A stretch of 64,000 nt of DNA from Sarcomyxa edulis (lineage: Eukaryota > Basidiomycota > Agaricomycetes > Agaricales > Mycenaceae): contig QUOL01000005.1 in assembly GCA_009761415.1 (NCBI GenBank), forward strand, positions 1,054,001 through 1,118,000, in the 5' to 3' direction. The position numbers were made by a program, and so were the translations under genes. A model generated the notes under the pieces. It was not told the DNA's origin and did not search any database. It was given only the letters and a program-made list of their open reading frames with translations. Below are positions 23,432 through 34,407 of the stretch, one piece after another. Within the stretch, counting starts at the first letter, position 1. Each line of letters starts with the position of its first letter.

Positions 23432-24645
23432 ATGGACCCCAGCACTCGCAACCTCACGTCGTTGTCGCCGTTCGAAGTCATGGTCGCCAGAGGTGGCCGA
23501 GCATTCCTGGTCAGGCTGTTCGATCGATGGCCACCAGACTCGTTATTCAAGCTTTCCCGTCTGAACTACAATACTCATCACAATGTTCGCCTGTACGTTC
23601 AACTCTCGTGGAACCCAACCACTTCACTTAAACATTGGTTTCATGATCCGGAGGCTTCGCTGGAAACCCTAGGGGTCACGAACGCGGTCATTTGCGGTCC
23701 ATTCGTCATGAAATTCTTCGACCGAAATTCTACTCCTATGAACGACCTCGACATCTGCGTACGGATAGATGGGTTGCTGCAGCTAGGAAACGAAATCATT
23801 CGCCAGGGCTTCCTTTTCTCCCCAACCAAAGGAGACCACAAACGGTTTGACATCACCTCGTTGATGCAATCTGGCAAAAAAGGCTTCATAGACACCAGCT
23901 GTACAACGGAACCCCGCTCGAGATTGGATCCACTCGTGCGACATTTCCATTTTGTCAGGTATATGCCAAACCAGGATGGGAGCATTGACATCCTGAAAGT
24001 CATCGTGCACCTTGTTCGGTGGGAGCCTTGGAGATACATTCTATGTGCAGAATCCAGTAAGCAACTCGTACGCGGTTGTAAGTTTTGTCGAATGCTGAGC
24101 TTTCTCATACAGCCGCCGTCGTCAATCTGATCACTGCTACTCACGCGATATCAATGTTTCCACAACACACCTTTTTAGAACGAACGACGATGCAGGCTGG
24201 TCAAGATAACTGTTTGACAGACGAAATGACGAGCCGTTGGCTCGATGATTACGCCGGGTATAATTTTACACGAATTCGTGGTGGAGGCGAAATTGTGTCG
24301 AACCTTGCAACTGGCAGGCGACGGGTCGGTGACCGCGCGTGCTGGGTGATAAACTTCGCTGCCTTCGACAAAGGTACGTAATCACGCACATCGCACGATA
24401 AAGCAACAGCGACCTACTCGTTCACGCAGTCTTTGGCACCCGTTCGCCTGAAATCAAAGGGCCCGTATTCGAAGTTCTGGACTGGACGTCGAAGACTCCG
24501 CTACGTGACTCGTACTTAAGATTAGCAGATCCGTTCGTGTGGAGGTGGGTTAATCCAGCAACCCCGAGTGTGACTGCAAATACTTACCTCCCGACTCAGT
24601 TCGTGGGCTTTTCTACGCGGCTATATACCGGCTTTGTTTATGTGA
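23432..24645 (+). CDS. nucleotidyltransferase-like family protein, copy B
   Basis: Four exons (23432-24056, 24113-24373, 24430-24544, 24600-24645) sum to 1047 nt, giving 348 aa. It has the family landmarks: ARGGRAFLVRLFDRWPPDSL at the N-terminus, AVICGPFVMKFFDR then NDLDICV (a complete D-x-D here), VHLVRWEPWRYILCAESS before the phase-1 intron, AISMFPQHTF after it, and GDRACWVINF. Compared with copies A and D it keeps two extra 3' exons (ending SWAFLRGYIPALFM). The pol-beta nucleotidyltransferase signature is better preserved here than in A or D. Biochemical role is unknown; an enzymatic function is a hypothesis. Confidence 0.75.
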
Positions 24646-25205
24646 CACCGACATGGATACTGGTCTTTGCTCTCACAACGAGGAGTCGGTCAGAATAATG
24701 ATATAATACTGGAACCCCAGAAAAAATTTGAATTAAACACTCGACCATTCAAACTACACCGCGATACTGCGTATTTTTAGTTCGACGTTCGCCCTGAGAG
24801 TGAGATCAAGTATTTTTAGTTCGCCGTATTCTTCGCTGAATATCGATCCCTGAATCTCGATAACGGCGTTTCAACGTGAACGACCATCATCCATCTAAAG
24901 GTATTTTCCAGGCACACTCGGTATCCTTACACTCACAACATCACACAACTACCGAGCAGTAACCTCTCATCCGGTACGAATTATTCCCGCCTTCGATGCA
25001 TTACTAGTAGACGCTAGAACAACGCACGATGAACGGTGAAATCAGAATCAATACGACCACACATTTTTCCTAGTCTCGTACACGAACATGTCGGAGATCT
25101 TCACCCTCTCAGGGTAGGAGAACCACTTTATATAATTATATCACCACATTTAGACCTCCTCGTTCAAACTCAAGGTCAGAACAAAGCCTGCCGTCGCACC
25201 CAGAG
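24646..25205. other. intergenic with a duplicated 14-nt element
   Basis: The sequence GTATTTTTAGTTCG occurs at about 24771 and again, nearly identical, at about 24810. A TATATAATTATATC stretch near 25130-25143 precedes the next gene by ~65 nt and may be its core promoter. Confidence 0.45.
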
Positions 25206-25919
25206 ATGTCAGGACACACCTCTTCCGTGGCCGCCTCAGCTATTGGGTTGATTGCTGTACGTCCCGCTTTCTATCACTATACACAAAACTTGCTACAACT
25301 GTTCCACAGCTTCCTTCGACGATCAGATTCGAACGTTTTCCCGAAAATTTGTTGTGTACAACCGCTCTGGAAAAGTATAGCGAAGGCCTTTACACGGTAT
25401 GTCTGTACATCTTCTGAAGCAGAACAATCGAGTTACAACCTGGCAATTAGAACGGGTACAGACCGGGACCGCGTTGTATCGTATATCCGTCCGGAGCGCC
25501 GGCGCCGGTATTCTCTCATCTGAGGACCAGAACAGCAGACGGTTCCCCAATTCTTCCAACCGACTTGGACATAGACGTTTTTTTCCCGAATGGATGTATC
25601 AGCGTATGCTTTGACACTGCACCTAACGGGTTCCCTTTATCCGACAATTACAGACTTTTCATGTCGTCCGGGGTCGCTTTCTCGCCACTAAACAAGTGTA
25701 TAACTCGGAAGTTCAAACAGTCTTGGTACGGCAGTTTGATCCTGGCGAAATACGACCGAAACGGTTATTGCGGAATGGGGAATATTCAAGGTTCAGACAC
25801 GGAATTTCTCGATTTGTTCGTAGGGATGTGAGTGACACACAACTCTGTTACGATTGTCTTGCCTGACGAACTATCGCGTCAGGTGGATAGAAGACGTGCT
25901 ACGTGGTCCAGACATGTAA
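25206..25919 (+). CDS. small unknown protein, family 2 copy A
   Basis: Four exons (25206-25256, 25310-25396, 25451-25827, 25883-25919) sum to 552 nt, giving 183 aa. Landmarks shared with the copies at 26.1 and 44.1 kb are D-x-x-V-FFPNGCISV, FPLSDNYRLFMS, W-[YSM]-G-[SN]-[LI]-[IV]-x-[AV]-K and a C-terminal D-x-[FI]-[VI]-[GV]-M, where the Met codon is split by an intron (AT|G), then a short last exon starting WIED. No enzyme motif, signal peptide or TM segment is seen; the predicted character is beta-rich. The family is unrecognised. Confidence 0.65.
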
Positions 25920-26107
25920 TATTCCCAATTTTTTGTTTGGCAATATTGTATCTACTCACCCCGAACCTGTCACAGTACCATTTTTTCTGGGCTGGTCAAA
26001 ACGTTTGCAGTCCACGAGGTACGAATTGCAGCCATTTCTGTCCTACTTCACATCTAAACGCTGAATAGCATATTACCAACATCGACGAATTGAGTCAGAA
26101 CGCAGAA

Positions 26108-26698
26108 ATGTACACCTGCACGCGGCGAACAGGGGGAGCGACTGTGAGTAACCTCGTCCGTCCATCACCGTTCTGATAGCTGAATGTGTCGACCTCCAGT
26201 TCGACAGTCGAAGCAACCGCACCTCTGTCAAATGCTTACTCTACCCCGTGGGTGGAACCCAGTCGGAGATATGCAAGATAAACCATTTAGGGTCTTCATC
26301 CTCAGCCGCGACCCCGCACAACTTGAATGTATCGATGTTCTTCCCCGCAGGATACTGCAGTTTCAAGCTAGTGCATGCACCCGGAACGTCGTTCCCGTTG
26401 ACTCACGACCTTAGGATATACGTTTCTCACAAGAAGGAGCGATACTGCAAGAACAACACCGTCGCCCACGTCTTTGACCAGCGCTGGTCAGGCAACGTGA
26501 TTGTAGCAAAGTACAGCAAACGTCGTACTGGGGTCGATATAGCAGTTAACATCCACCCTTACGAGACCAGTGTTCTAGATGTCATCCTCGGAATGTAAGT
26601 TCCCTGCCGCGATCTTCAACCGACCAGCCGCTGACGTATCCTCAAGGTGGATAGAGGATTTCTTTGCTACCGCACGGGAACCTGAGATCGAAATATAA
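26108..26698 (+). CDS. small unknown protein, family 2 copy B
   Basis: The start is uncertain. The ATG at 26108 (MYTCTRRTGGAT) lies in an exon that is open upstream to an acceptor near 26069, so an earlier exon is likely. After an intron starting at 26144 the main exon carries FPAGYCSFKLVHAPG, FPLTHDLRIYVS, QRWSGNVIVAKYSK and LDVILGM. The final exon (WIEDFFATAREPEIEI) follows the same AT|G split intron as in copies A and C. It lies 190 nt downstream of copy A, so this is a tandem pair. The family is unrecognised. Confidence 0.62.
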
Positions 26699-27327
26699 TG
26701 CGCTACATTGTTTGTATCAGCCCAAGAAAATACAAACTAGATACTGCAAAGTTTAACGTCCAGGCGCAACAGATCTACCGATCTCGAGGCCCATTGTCAA
26801 AGGCAAGAGCGAGTCGAACAACCAATTGCAGTTTTTGTTCCAACAGTAATTGCACTCCCCCTCGAAGCCGGATAAGCAGAAGTCCCCGAAGCTCACCCGC
26901 CGTCAAGGGCACAAGACGAAGAGCATTGTTTTTGAGGGTATGCCCAAAATATGAGAACGCAGGTAGCGCAATTTCAATATCATATTCTCAATAGTTTAGA
27001 GCCTTTCTTTACTGATTCTTCGACCTAATCAATCCCTCGTCGCAAAGGAGATTCGGAAGGGAACAAGATCCGTCGACTCACAGGATTCGAGTTGTATCGT
27101 CAATCGCATTCTATTCTGGAAACATTTCCCTTTCTTACAAAAATGTACAGTACCACATAGTGAAAAACCATGCTGCACAATCCACGCAGAATGCTAGTAT
27201 GATCTATACCTCCTCCTGCGAGAACTGTCAGCTCCATCTTTGCTCCACTCATTCGATCAGTTCAATCGCCAAAGCCGGCCCGAGTTTCTCCTCTGACCAT
27301 CCCGCCCTACTCACAGAGAACCGTATA
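26699..27327. other. intergenic, convergent
   Basis: No gene is seen between family-2 copy B (plus) and the 3' end of the interrupted nucleotidyltransferase-like gene (minus). Small plus-strand frames show no splice logic or similarity. Confidence 0.4.
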
Positions 27328-28217
27328 TTAGTTCTGCGTGACCGGCGAAGATGTCCTGAGAATTCTAGAGACACAAATTGAGCGGAAAACGAAAGAAAAC
27401 GATACAGTCACAGTGACATACTGCGGAACTCCAAAGTCAGGGACTTATCGTCGTCGAGCCTACGCCTACCTAACACCACATCCTCGAAGTCCCCCCTGCT
27501 GTCTCTACACAACATCCTGAATCCTCGCGCCACATACTTCTGGTACCACCCCGCTATCTTGACGTCGTTATCCTCGTAGTGGTATTTACAGAGATAAGAC
27601 GAGTGTGAAATCAAGGTAGAGCGCGGAAATGCGCATATAGCCACTTCAGAGGATATGAAATTCATTACAGCAGCTGTCGACAATGTTAGAAGTCAGTTGG
27701 AAGCATTCAGGGCTTGCAAAATGAAAAAAAAATCATTATAAACTCACTCGTATGAAAGTCACTGAGCATAAATTCGACAGGATCAACGTCGACAATGATG
27801 ATCTGAACAACGCGCAAACGCGTCACCCCAAACGGCCCACTATCCTGACGAGTATAACTGAATACGGCGCGTAACACCGACTGCGGCTTTCTTCCGATTT
27901 CCTCAGCGTCCCTCAAAAGGCTCAACTTCCATTCCATATGGTAGTGATCCCGCAATCCGGACAACTTGTAACCCCCCGAAGACAACCAGCGGTGCATCAT
28001 GTCAAAACGGTCTAACTTCATGAAGATGTCCATATCGCTGTCGTCGTACACAGTCCTGTCGAAGAATTGGAGGGCCTGGGACCCAGAAACGATGGCTCCG
28101 CACTCTCCGAGAACTTGTCTAAACGACAATGGACGCGAAAACCAACGTGCGAAAAAAAGGTCGGGATCCCATATGACTCTCTTATATGATCGGATGGCAG
28201 AATTGACTCTGAAGCTA
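27328..28217 (-). pseudogene. nucleotidyltransferase-like family copy C, 3' part (split by KDZ insertion)
   Basis: This is the larger fragment of a family-1 gene. From the transposon edge inward it reads FRVNSAIRSYKRVIWDPDLF, RPLSFRQVLGECGAIVSGSQ, ALQFFDRTVYDDSDMDIF (complete G-S...D-x-D), then VDVDPVEFMLSDFHT. A phase-1 donor follows at 27747, at the same codon as in copies A, B and D. The next exon has AVMNFISSEVAICAFPRSTL. A last acceptor leads to AAC TAA, with the stop at 27328-27330. The first 40 codons are missing here but are found on the other flank of the transposon at 40054-40173. Apart from the insertion no frameshift or stop is seen, so the disruption looks recent. Confidence 0.8.
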
Positions 28218-28223
28218 CACTAG

Positions 28224-29373
28224 TGCCAGCTAGTATAGTATTACTTTTTGCTGTAAGTACAGCAAAGGTGAAGTGTTTAAAATGCCTTATAATAGTACTT
28301 CAACTATAGTAATATTACAGGCCGAAGTAATACTTACATGTTTTACTTATGGTCCGACTTTCTGCTGGTATTACTTGATTTTTACTTGACTGGTTTGCTA
28401 GGCTAGGGGGGTTTGGCTTGTCTTGAGCTAGTAAAACTCAAGTAAAACCTTCTCTTTTACTGGTATACCTGTGGACACTGTAATACTTCGCTTTTTTACT
28501 TGAGTGTGTGCGTATACTGGATTTTACTACTGGGTTTTACTTGAGCATCACCGGCTAAGATAGTAAAACCTGGAGTATTACTTGGAGTATCACTTGGGGA
28601 TCTTCTGGCTCTGACTAGTAATACTTCACATATCACTTGATGGGTAGTAATATATTGGATTTTACTTGGATTATACTTGGATTATACTTGGGCTTCACTG
28701 GGAAAACTCGGAGTATCACTTGAATATTACTTGGGGTCTTTTGGCTGTGGCTAGTAATACTCCACATATCACTTGATGGGTAGTAATATATTGGATTTTA
28801 CTTGGATTATACTTGGATTATACTTGGGCTCCACTGGTAAAACTCGGAGTATTACTTGAATATTACTTGGGGTCTTCTGGCTGTGGCTAGTAATACTTCA
28901 CATATCACTTGATGGGTAGTAATATATTGGATTTTACTTGGATTATACTTGGGTTTCACTTGTGGGTTTTACTTGGGCTTCACTGGCCCAGGTGGTAAAA
29001 CTCGGAGTATTACTTGAATTTTACTTGAGATCTTCTGGCTGTGCCTAGTAATACTCCACATTTCACTTGATGGGTAGTAATATATTGGATTTTACTTGGA
29101 TTTTACTTGGATTTTACTCCTGGATTTTACTTGGGCTTCACTGGCTCAGGTGGTAAAACTTGGAGTTTTACTTAGTTTTACTTTGAATTTGACTTTCTGC
29201 TGGCAGATAATAATACTGTGGGTATCACTTGACCTTTCACTTCATCCCACTTCAGTATATTACTTTGTATTCACTTACGAACCAGGGCTTTTACTTGACA
29301 TTTCACTTACATTTTACTTCGACGCGTTGCGCGCCAAACACGCACGTGACTACGACGCGCGTTGGAGCACGTG
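28224..29373 (+). repeat. left terminal inverted repeat of the KDZ element
   Basis: About 1150 bp. It is rich in short direct motifs of the type TTTTACTTG, ATATCACTTG and GAATATTACTTGG. A tandem module containing TAGTAATATATTGG recurs at about 28645, 28781, 28917 and 29075, so the unit is ~136 nt with one ~158-nt variant. The inner end has CGCGTTGCGCGCCAAACACG, matched on the right arm. Confidence 0.9.
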
Positions 29374-29584
29374 ATTCTTATCTTGGGGTTTCCTTTGTTC
29401 TCAAAAACGAGCAGCTTCTTTATCGTGACTCGACGTACAACAATAAGCGCCCTACGATTCGACGATAAGAAGCACCAGCTGAGAATCAAATCGAACAAAG
29501 GAGTGTGTACGGCATGCGGCGTTAGGAATGTTTCCCCCTGCGAAAAAGTTAGTTGAAAAAAGTGACGGGCGTGCGACCGTGAGC

Positions 29585-32460
29585 TTACTTTTTCTCCCCT
29601 CGTTTCTCCCCTCCCTCTGCGTCTTCAGCCGCCAAACGTTTCTTTCCCCTTTCCACCGCCCACTTCTCCTTGAGGGTCTCGACCATTTTTTCCAGTACCC
29701 AGCCGACTTCCTCGCAAGCCGACAAACTCTCGTTCTGCTCCTCTTCGGTCGTAGCGGCGGCCACCCACCACGAAAGGCTCATCATCACCAAGAAGAAGCC
29801 ATTGCACCCACCGCAGCACAGCACCGACCAAGTCTCACCTTGAGGCAGATCGCGCGACAAGGGCCATTCCACAGTATCCAAAATTCGCCATTCGGGTTGC
29901 ATCAATTTCCACCAGACACGCCAAAGTGCACCGTACTCCGAGAGTTTCTCAATTACGGGCGGCTTATCATACTTTCGATGTCGTTGGATCCAGCGTGCAA
30001 TTTCGGGGGGTCGCCTGTCGTTAGGAAGTCGAGGTTTTCCATCAGATACTCCTAGTAAGGCTTCGAATTCACTCCATAATTTGACTATATGCTGATTTTC
30101 TCCTTTGAAGACAGTCTCGAGGTGTTCTTGTGCCCTCTTGGCCCAAGGCGGGATGTTGGTGGGAAGAGGCGACGTGTCTCGATGAGGAGCGACCGGGGTT
30201 ATCGCAGGCGTAATGTCTGTATTCGTGGCGGGAGGCTGTTCTTGGTCGCGTGGTCCTTGTTCGTGGTTGGGTGGGCCTTGTTCGTGGTTGGGTGGGCTTT
30301 GTTCGTGGCTGGGTGGGCCGTGTTCGTGGTTGGGTGGGCTTTGTTCGTGGCTGGATGGGCCGTGTTCGTGGTTGGGTGGGCTTTGTTCGTGGTTGGGTGG
30401 GCCGTGTTCGTGGTTGGGTGGGTCTTGGAGATGGGATTGTCTGCGTGGCGACGCAACGCCCGAGTTCTCGACAATAATGGCATTATTAGGTGAGCCGTCT
30501 CCCTTGACAGACTCCTCCCTGACTATGTTACTCGTATTCCCTCCATGCTCGTCTAACATCACCTCTTCCAGGTCAATGTTCATGGCGGCAGGCTCAATAT
30601 TGGGTGAACCACCATCACCCGGCACCTTCGAGCGACTCGCGTCGTTCTCGACGCCGACTTCCCCACCCGTCTTCTCAATTCCTTCCCCATTAGTCCCATT
30701 ATTCGAGTCCACTTTCCCCTTATCCTTGACTTCTCCAATCGAGGTCCCAGCATCTTCACCACCGCCGTCCGAAGCACCATTCTTTTCAGCACTCCCTCTC
30801 ATCTCCTCATCGATGTCCTTGTCGCCATCCCTTTGCCCACTCTCACATCTATCCTCTTCCGGAGCGCTCATGGACCTCGTCGTCCTCGAGGTCAGGTCTG
30901 TACCTGCTTTCGATGGTCTAGTGCTCGGGCGCCACTCTGCCTCATCACCTTCCTCTTCTCTCGTGTCGTTTGTGTTCTTCGACGGGGTTTTTTTGGGTGC
31001 ATCACCGAAAAGATTAGCCAATGCATCACCAAGTCCCAATGAATGAAAAAGCTCCTGATTTTTACGTATGTTTTCTTGTTGTCTTCTTTCGTACTCTGAT
31101 AATTGACCTCGTTGTACAGTGTTGCTGTTTTTGTCTTTCGACCCCTCGTTTTTTTCGCCGGCATTATCTTGGCCATTCGCAGGGATGGCGTTCGAGCTTT
31201 CTGAAGTACTCGTCGCATCGGGATGAGGCGAGCCATTGTTAGTGGAGGGTGGGACGGCAGAAGGAGTAGGCGTAGATGCTTTCGTCATTAGGTCTTTCTC
31301 CTTGGACTGGTCCGTTTCCTTCGATTTATTGCGCTCGCGAGCTTCGACGACTATCGCGGGCGGTCAGTCATCATATTATACCCAAGTCAACAACACTTAC
31401 TCAAAACTCTCTGAGCAAAAGCTCGGAATGGACTTTCTATGTTCGCGTCCCAATCTTGTGCGTATACGTCCTTGAATCGTTGACCTCTCAACGTTTTTCC
31501 GGTCTGGAAACTGAGAAGAGTGTGTTCAGATCAAACCTCTATATTAATATCAAGAACATACAGCAATGTCACGATCGTTCCAGGATGGTCAGGGTCTTCG
31601 CCCGCTAAGATCATATTGCCAATCATACCAGTCTGTCGGTATATCTCTTCGAGAGTCCCGAGTGCTGTCCGACTCAAGGCCAGCATGTTCCTGAATGCAA
31701 TAGTGAGTACGAGGAACACTGATATCAAACCTACACTCACTGACCTTTTGCGCAGGGTACGAATCTCGTCTTCGTCTCCATCAGTCCCTTCCGACAACAT
31801 ACGGTCCAACGCCTCCACTTGCGACGTGGAGGGTGTCATCTCTCTCATATTCTCAACCTCTGCCCTTACTTCTTCCGTCTCGTTGGCCAGCATCTCTTTC
31901 AGCCGACGATTTCGATACACGAACAAAGACTCAATCTTCTCATCGGGTCCCCCCGCGAGGCCTTTCAGATACTCGCGATACTCTCCATCGATGATGGCGC
32001 CAAGATCCTTCGACTTGTAGTATAGATGGGAGTATGCTTGATATGGCTGCCATTTTCTGTTCTTCTTTCCAGACAAGTCCAACAACCGCGTGCGGCCAGT
32101 TCCTCCAGATGAAACGCGAGTATGGTTGTTGATCCATTGTTTCAGGCGCTATAGGGTTGTCTCAGTAAGTGTGTTACTTTTGTGTATCGATATCTCACTT
32201 ACTTCTTGCACCGTTAACGGCCGTTTAGCCTTTTTTCTCTTTTTTTTTGTGCTCTCGACCTCGACCTCGCCCTCGTCACCGTCATCGGTTGTGCCAACCA
32301 CTGTATCCAGAGACGGCGTAGGCCATTGCTCCTTCCAGCCTTCAAGATACCCCGGCCAGAACGTAGCGGTCTGTTTAGTACCTTTCACGGCAAGGTATTT
32401 AGGCACTTGTTCTTGTAGCCAAAGCCATTGTTTTTCGTTGGCCCATGCTGGCCGACCCAT
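29585..32460 (-). CDS. KDZ-borne 888-aa protein with heptapeptide repeats
   Basis: Five exons (32460-32203, 32148-31745, 31690-31562, 31510-31401, 31350-29585) sum to 2667 nt. The N-terminus is MGRPAWANEKQWLWLQEQVP, then FWPGYLEGWKEQWPTPS, a basic KKKRKKAKRPL and RLKQWINNHTR. This W-rich start followed by a QAYSHLYYKSK block recurs, from memory, in many agaric proteins of unknown function, some near KDZ elements. The middle is acidic and disordered. About nine copies of a 7-residue unit (PPNHEHG/PPNHEQS) follow, then a globular C-terminal region (PPWAKRAQEHLETVFKGENQ, ARWIQRHRKYDKPPVIEKL, LWRVWWKLMQPEWRILDTVE) and a basic tail. A DNA-binding or transposase-accessory role is a guess from its location. 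Confidence 0.82.
30236..30426. repeat. 21-bp coding minisatellite in the 888-aa protein
   Basis: About nine 21-bp units (GTTCGTGGTTGGGTGGGCCTT type on the plus strand) encode the heptad P-P-[NS]-H-E-[HQ]-[GS] on the minus strand. HEHG and HEQS units alternate, so there is a 42-bp higher-order period. Confidence 0.88.
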
Positions 32461-32693
32461 TATACGTGTAACTCGTGCGTGAGGACGTGAGGAACTATGT
32501 GCGGTGGAATGGTAACCGTAGATCGCCTAACATACTCGCTTAGACCTCCTCAATAAATTGTAACCCTCACGTGAGGTTCGTTTCCATACTTTCAGACTTT
32601 TTTCCTTCACCCACGCCAACATACAAAGTAGGCCTGCACCTCACTCACCCCACCCGACTCTGAACTAACCTACTTTTCTCAGAATTGCAATCG

Positions 32694-33718
32694 ATGACTG
32701 AGATGCCCCCCCCACCGAACATTCCGCCAGATCAGGGTCTCGAACGTCCAGTACACGCGGACGTTCAGGATCTCGTTGTCCTCCTCTTCACCGTCTTGAT
32801 CCAAGTCTTTTTGATCTCCCTGGAACTCGCCATTCGTTTAATCGCCTTAGCTGTAGAGCTCGTACACACGTATTACTTCCAAGATGCCAATTCGTCCTCT
32901 ATATCATCCGTTCCCACCCTTCCCTCTTCGTCTGTCACAGTGCCGTCTATTGAGGCCACAGTCTCCCAGCCTGATCCAACCACCGCGCCGTCGCTTTCGA
33001 CCGTGCAGCCCATTGCCACCGTCATTCAGCCCACTTCAGCAGATGTGCACTCAAGTTCAGTCGTACAGGCTACTCCCACTGTTTCCCAGCCCATTTCACC
33101 TGCGCAGTCAGGTCCAACCGTTCAGCCTACTTCTTCTGTTTCCCAGCCCAGTTCGACCGTTCAGCCCATCGCACCAGTTGACGTTCAGCCTATCGCGCCG
33201 GTCGATGCCCAGCCCATCGCGCCAGTTGACGCTCAGCCCATCTTGACTGTTGCGCAGCCTATTCCCGCCGTTCAATCTACTTCGACCGTCGCTCAGTCTG
33301 TCTTACCCGATGTATCATCCACTATACCCGTCTCGCAACCTCCCGCAGTCGGAACTTCGAGTTCAGTCGTCGCACCGTCCACTGCTGCGCCCGCAACTCC
33401 GCCTCCCGCATACCGGCTTTCGATTTTGAATGATGACATAGTTATTCCCTCGCCTGCTCACAATGCTGACGGTCCTCGGAAGTGGTACATTGTGACTGTA
33501 GGTAGGAAGATTGGGGTTTTTGACAGTTGGTTTGTCTCTTTATTCTGTCGATTTTTGAATCATTGCTGACTAGGGCATCTATCAGGCTGACTGCGAAATC
33601 TTTGACCAACGGGGTTAGAGGAAATGTCCATGCCTCGTTTGTCTGCACAAGAGACGAAGCGGTGCACATGTTTTCCGAGCAGTTTCGAAATGGCAATGCC
33701 TATGTGAGAACTCGTTGA
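32694..33718 (+). CDS. TM-anchored protein with RNase H1 N-terminal (viroplasmin)-like domain
   Basis: Two exons (32694-33529 and 33586-33718) sum to 969 nt, giving 322 aa. A hydrophobic segment (LVVLLFTVLIQVFLISLELA, about residues 28-60) suggests membrane insertion near the N-terminus. A Ser/Pro/Gln linker follows, with short repeats of the QPIAPVD type near 33165-33245. The C-terminal ~70 residues read RKWYIVTVGRKIGVFDSW, then GVRGNVHASFVCTRDEAVHM. This resembles the small nucleic-acid-binding domain at the N-terminus of eukaryotic RNase H1 and of caulimovirus viroplasmin. No RNase H catalytic domain is present. It lies head-to-head with the 888-aa gene, ~230 nt apart, inside the KDZ element. 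The role is unknown. Confidence 0.75.
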
Positions 33719-34407
33719 GGGTCGAGGCGGGTGTTCAAAGGGGTAATCATTGATTTTCTCTACAGTCTTTAGTTGTTAGTTTCTAGCTACTGTCAATGAA
33801 TGCTCCTCCAATATCCTTGCAAGCCTGAAAGATAAGCAAGTGGTTGAAAATCATTTGAAGTCCTAAGTCGATCGTCGTTGAGAGTTGTCCATATCATGTA
33901 CGGATAGGTCTTGATTGTTTGAATGTCCGAGCAAATCGAGTCTAATGTTGGGGAGAATATCTGAGATTCATATTGTATAGTTAGGAAATATGGAGATGTA
34001 AAGAAGATGTGGAGAGACGTAGCTGAAAATCTCAAGTAATGTACTCGAGGTACTTGAGTGCTCAATGACGTTGTCGATCGATCGAACTGCAGAGACTCGG
34101 ACTCGAAGACTTTGTGTGTTCATCATGTTCATCTGACTAGCCAAGTCGACGGTTCCAGTCACATCCCAGTCTCTTGGCTTGACCAGGTCAGTATCAAGTA
34201 GTTTCACATCACAAGTATGGGATTCCTGTTCCTATTTTGCCGTCATCGAATGCTCATTCACAATTCCAGATACAAGACGGCTCTCCGACTCCTCCTGCAT
34301 ACTCTCACCCACCAATCGCCGTTCTCCATAACCGGAGTCTGGTTCACATGTTCCTCCTTGAAATACCCTCACGTCTCGTTCAAACACCAAATCACAAGTC
34401 CGTCTTC
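33719..34407. other. internal non-coding part of the KDZ element
   Basis: This lies between the RNase H1-N-like gene and the transposase. An open frame begins upstream of the chosen transposase start (34237), so translation could start earlier if that region is exonic. Otherwise nothing is seen. Confidence 0.35.

Noticed and set aside
23641..24144. 167-codon minus-strand open frame opposite nucleotidyltransferase-like copy B
   Set aside because: It mirrors the conserved exon. The plus strand carries the family motifs and intron.
30089..31046. Long plus-strand open frames opposite the 888-aa gene (repetitive Gly/Trp/Val-rich translations)
   Set aside because: They are antisense readings of the coding minisatellite and of the acidic region. 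No start context, splice logic or family supports them.
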